Origin: CAZQXD01 sp964597315
Lineage (GTDB): Bacteria > Pseudomonadota > Gammaproteobacteria > Competibacterales > Competibacteraceae
NCBI GenBank assembly: GCA_964597315.1
Contig: CAZQXD010000001.1
Span: 62,001 to 126,000 of the forward strand
Length of the DNA: 64,000 nt
Reading direction: 5' to 3'
The notes beneath the pieces were generated by a model. That model had not been told where the DNA came from. It saw nothing but the letters and a program-made list of their open reading frames with translations, and ran no database searches. Within the stretch, counting starts at the first letter, position 1; each line of letters opens with the position of its first letter. The position numbers and the translations under genes were made by a program. Of this stretch, positions 61,627-64,000 are shown piece by piece.

Positions 61627-62617
61627 CCAAAAGCCTCTCGACGCCCTCACTCCCACAGCCCGCCCTAAGCCCGTGCAACGGGGCGAGAAGCTGCGCGGCG
61701 CCGAAAAAATGGCCCGTATCCCGATCAAGATCGCCCCTACCCAGCCCGAGGAACGGCTGCGCAAGCCAGAATGGATACGAGCCAAGTTCCCAGGCACACC
61801 GGAAGTGCAGCGCCTGAAGAAAATCCTTCGGGAGCAGAAACTGCACACGGTCTGCGAGGAGGCCGCCTGCCCCAACCTGGGGGAATGCTTTGGCCACGGC
61901 ACCGCCACCTTCATGATCATGGGCGATATCTGCACCCGCCGCTGCCCGTTCTGCGATGTGGGCCATGGCCGCCCCAACCCCCTGGACCAGGACGAACCCC
62001 GGCATATGGCCGAGACTATCCGGGCCATGGGTCTGAACTATGTGGTCATTACCTCCGTAGACCGGGACGATCTGCGCGACGGCGGCGCCGGCCACTTCGT
62101 GGAGTGCATCCGGCTCACTCGGGAGCTAAACCCGGAGATCCGTATCGAGATCCTCACCCCCGATTTCCGGGGCCGGATGGACGTGGCTCTGGCCCTGATC
62201 GAGCAAGCGCCGCCAGATGTGTTCAACCACAATCTGGAAACCATCCCCCGCCTCTATAAACAGGCCCGCCCCGGCTCCGATTATCAGTATTCCCTCAACC
62301 TGCTCAAGCAGTTCAAGGCCGCCCACCCGGCTGTACCCACCAAATCCGGGTTGATGCTGGGTCTGGGGGAGACCCTAGACGAGGTGCGGGAGGTGATGAG
62401 GGATCTGCGGGCTCACGACGTGGAGATGCTGACCCTGGGCCAGTACCTACAACCTAGCGCCTATCACCTGAAAGTGGCGCGTTACGTGACGCCCGCCGAA
62501 TTCGATCAGTTGCGAGAGGACGGCTACGCCATGGGCTTCGCCCATGTGGCCTCCGGCCCCATGGTGCGGTCTTCCTACCATGCCGACCTCCAGGCCAAGG
62601 GCGAGTTCGTGGGCTGA
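61619..62617 (+). CDS. lipA: Lipoyl synthase LipA
   Basis: A radical SAM enzyme inserting two sulfurs into octanoyl-lipoyl domains. The auxiliary cluster cysteines are CEEAACPNLGEC, the SAM cluster is CTRRCPFCDVGHG, and the end has the conserved SSYHADLQ. The 332 residues include an N-terminal basic extension (AEKMARIPIKIAP). It overlaps lipB. No terminator is obvious after it; it converges with the antiporter gene. Confidence 0.96.
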   Translation: MPDQKPLDALTPTARPKPVQRGEKLRGAEKMARIPIKIAPTQPEERLRKPEWIRAKFPGTPEVQRLKKILREQKLHTVCEEAACPNLGECFGHGTATFMIMGDICTRRCPFCDVGHGRPNPLDQDEPRHMAETIRAMGLNYVVITSVDRDDLRDGGAGHFVECIRLTRELNPEIRIEILTPDFRGRMDVALALIEQAPPDVFNHNLETIPRLYKQARPGSDYQYSLNLLKQFKAAHPAVPTKSGLMLGLGETLDEVREVMRDLRAHDVEMLTLGQYLQPSAYHLKVARYVTPAEFDQLREDGYAMGFAHVASGPMVRSSYHADLQAKGEFVG

Positions 62618-62659
62618 ACGTCCCACGCCCCGCCCCTGGTCAGTCTCCCTATCCGGTCG

Positions 62660-63736
62660 TCACATATTTTGGTGTCGGGCAGAGCGGGCCACCAGCACCA
62701 GCAGGGTGATGACGGTCAGGGGGATGACAAACCACAACATGGTGGCGCTGAAGGCCCCCAGGCTGTCATGTTGCATGGCGTTGAGGATAAGGTAGGCGGT
62801 ATAGACGGCGTAATAGCCCAGAAACAGCGCCCCCTCCCAGCGGTCGATGCGATGGCTGGTAAAGAAAATAGGCAGACAGGCCACCGCCACCGCCGTCATC
62901 ACCGGAATATCGAAATTCAGGGCCGTTTCCGGCACCGGCAACCCCTCTGGAGACACCACCGCCGCAGCCCCCAGCACCAGCAACAGATTGAACAGATTGC
63001 TACCCACCACATTGCCCACGGCGATATCCCGCTGCCCGCGCAGGCTGGCCATTACCGAGGCCGCCACTTCCGGCAGCGAGGTGCCCACGGCCACCACGGT
63101 CAGGCCGATGATCAGCTCGCTGACGCCCAACCAGCGGGCGATCACCACCGCCCCGTCTACCAGCCAGCGCGCCCCCAGCACCAATAACACCAGTCCCGCC
63201 CCGATCAACAGCAGGTTCCACCCCATCCCACCCTTGCCCGGGTCGCCGAATTCCTCGGCATACTCATCTTGTATGGCGGCGCTCTCCCGGCGGCTTTTGA
63301 TAATGGAAAACACGGTATAGACCACGATGCCGACGCACAGCAAACCTCCATCCCAAAGACTCAAGACCCCATCGGACCCCAGCCACCATACCAGCAGCGA
63401 TGCCCCGATCATCAGCGGCACATCCAAACGAACCAACTGCGCCGATACGGTCAGTGGCGCGATTAGCGCCGCCAGCCCCAGAATAAACAGGATGTTGAGG
63501 ATATTACTGCCCACCACATTGCCCAGAGCAATATCTCCTTGCCCGGCCAGAGCCGATTGCACGCTCACCGCCAATTCCGGTGCGCTGGTGCCAAAAGCCA
63601 CTACGGTCAGGCCAATGACCAGGGGCGAGATGCCACTGGCCACCGCTAAATGGGCCGCCCCCCGCACCAGCCATTCGGCCCCCCCCAGCAACAGGAAAAA
63701 ACCCAGGACAAACAATCCCAAGGTGACAACATCCAT
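62660..63736 (-). CDS. CaCA-family calcium/sodium antiporter (YrbG-like)
   Basis: A 358-residue protein of about 10 helices made of two inverted repeats, each with the alpha-motif: GTSAPELAVSVQSALAGQ then GNVVGSNILNILFILG, and VGTSLPEVAASVMASLRGQ then GNVVGSNLFNLLLVLG. This identifies a K+-independent Na/Ca exchanger-type protein; the actual ions are not determined. It has a central hydrophilic loop of about 30 residues. Monocistronic. Confidence 0.92.
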   Translation of the reverse strand: MDVVTLGLFVLGFFLLLGGAEWLVRGAAHLAVASGISPLVIGLTVVAFGTSAPELAVSVQSALAGQGDIALGNVVGSNILNILFILGLAALIAPLTVSAQLVRLDVPLMIGASLLVWWLGSDGVLSLWDGGLLCVGIVVYTVFSIIKSRRESAAIQDEYAEEFGDPGKGGMGWNLLLIGAGLVLLVLGARWLVDGAVVIARWLGVSELIIGLTVVAVGTSLPEVAASVMASLRGQRDIAVGNVVGSNLFNLLLVLGAAAVVSPEGLPVPETALNFDIPVMTAVAVACLPIFFTSHRIDRWEGALFLGYYAVYTAYLILNAMQHDSLGAFSATMLWFVIPLTVITLLVLVARSARHQNM

Positions 63737-64000
63737 CGGCTACGAACCTCGTGTGGTGGCGGAAACAGTGGCGGGCGGCAGGGTAACCCATGGGGGGCCG
63801 GGGATGCCAGGGGGAATCGGGCCGACAGCGCCACGCCGTGTTTGCTCCGAACCGGCCAACTCAACGGTCCGTCTATCCCGCGACGGCCCCACAACGCCTC
63901 CGCCGTATCGGTTTGGAAAATACGAAAACGTCTTCGTAAACAGGCATAATATCAGCCCATCGGCGGCGCCTTGAGCCCGCCCCAAGCCGCCAAGGTGAAA
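63737..64000. other. Right-edge leader region
   Basis: No complete gene. An inverted repeat TACGAA / TTCGTA (63922-63927, 63934-63939) lies just upstream of a CATAAT-like -10 near 63946, pointing to a rightward promoter for a gene beginning at or past the edge. A GTG occurs at 63995 with AAG before it, but no frame can be judged. Confidence 0.35.

Noticed and set aside
63740..63985. 81-codon minus-strand frame at the right edge
   Set aside because: No family match and no ribosome site; it lies in what looks like a promoter region.

Overview
The window looks like chromosome from a GC-rich gammaproteobacterium. The evidence is the conserved gene orders surE-pcm-yqaA-nlpD-rpoS, yhdP-nitrilase-tldD with pmbA/darP, mrdA-rodA-mltB-rlpA-dacA-ybeD-lipB-lipA, and fbpAB with bfr/bfd. 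Gene content (exosortase H, PepSY/cytochrome b561 operon, large xanthine dehydrogenase) would suit a Chromatiales-like or Ectothiorhodospiraceae-like lineage, but that placement is inference. Region 1-5.4 kb is a defence island running off the left edge: brxF, brxC and a Schlafen/RecG-like AlbA-domain protein, all leftward, which marks a partial type 3-like BREX locus. Region 5.4-9.8 kb holds a PqiA-like/MCE pair converging on a TonB-ExbD-ExbD-ExbB cluster. Region 9.9-13.2 kb is a PepSY - cytochrome b561 - PepSY - response regulator - sensor kinase operon, followed by msrB and a BrnT/BrnA toxin-antitoxin pair. Region 14.5-18.3 kb is an iron block (fbpB, fbpA, bfr, bfd) with a good Fur box upstream of bfd. 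Region 18.3-25 kb has a Ycf46-like AAA ATPase, nadC, exosortase H with its partner membrane protein, a DUF2270 protein, a TrfA-type plasmid replication initiator under a near-consensus LexA box, and sohB. Region 25-27.3 kb has an M48 lipoprotease and gene debris. Region 27.4-44.2 kb is largely housekeeping (purU, rpoS, nlpD, pcm, surE, smrA, pmbA, darP, tldD, nitrilase, yhdP, rng, maf). Region 44.3-51.5 kb has kdsA and a purine catabolism operon (xdhA, xdhB, xdhC, guanine deaminase). Region 51.5-53.3 kb is a decayed spot with a transposase relic and a lower-GC methyltransferase. Region 53.4-62.6 kb is the cell elongation and lipoate cluster, interrupted by a broken tnpB and containing a D-amino acid aminotransferase with a large internal in-frame deletion. 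A CaCA cation antiporter closes the window. The items most worth following up are the LexA-controlled TrfA homologue on an apparently chromosomal segment, the AlbA/Schlafen-like gene inside the BREX operon, the shrunken dat gene, and the exosortase H pair with no visible substrate in the window.
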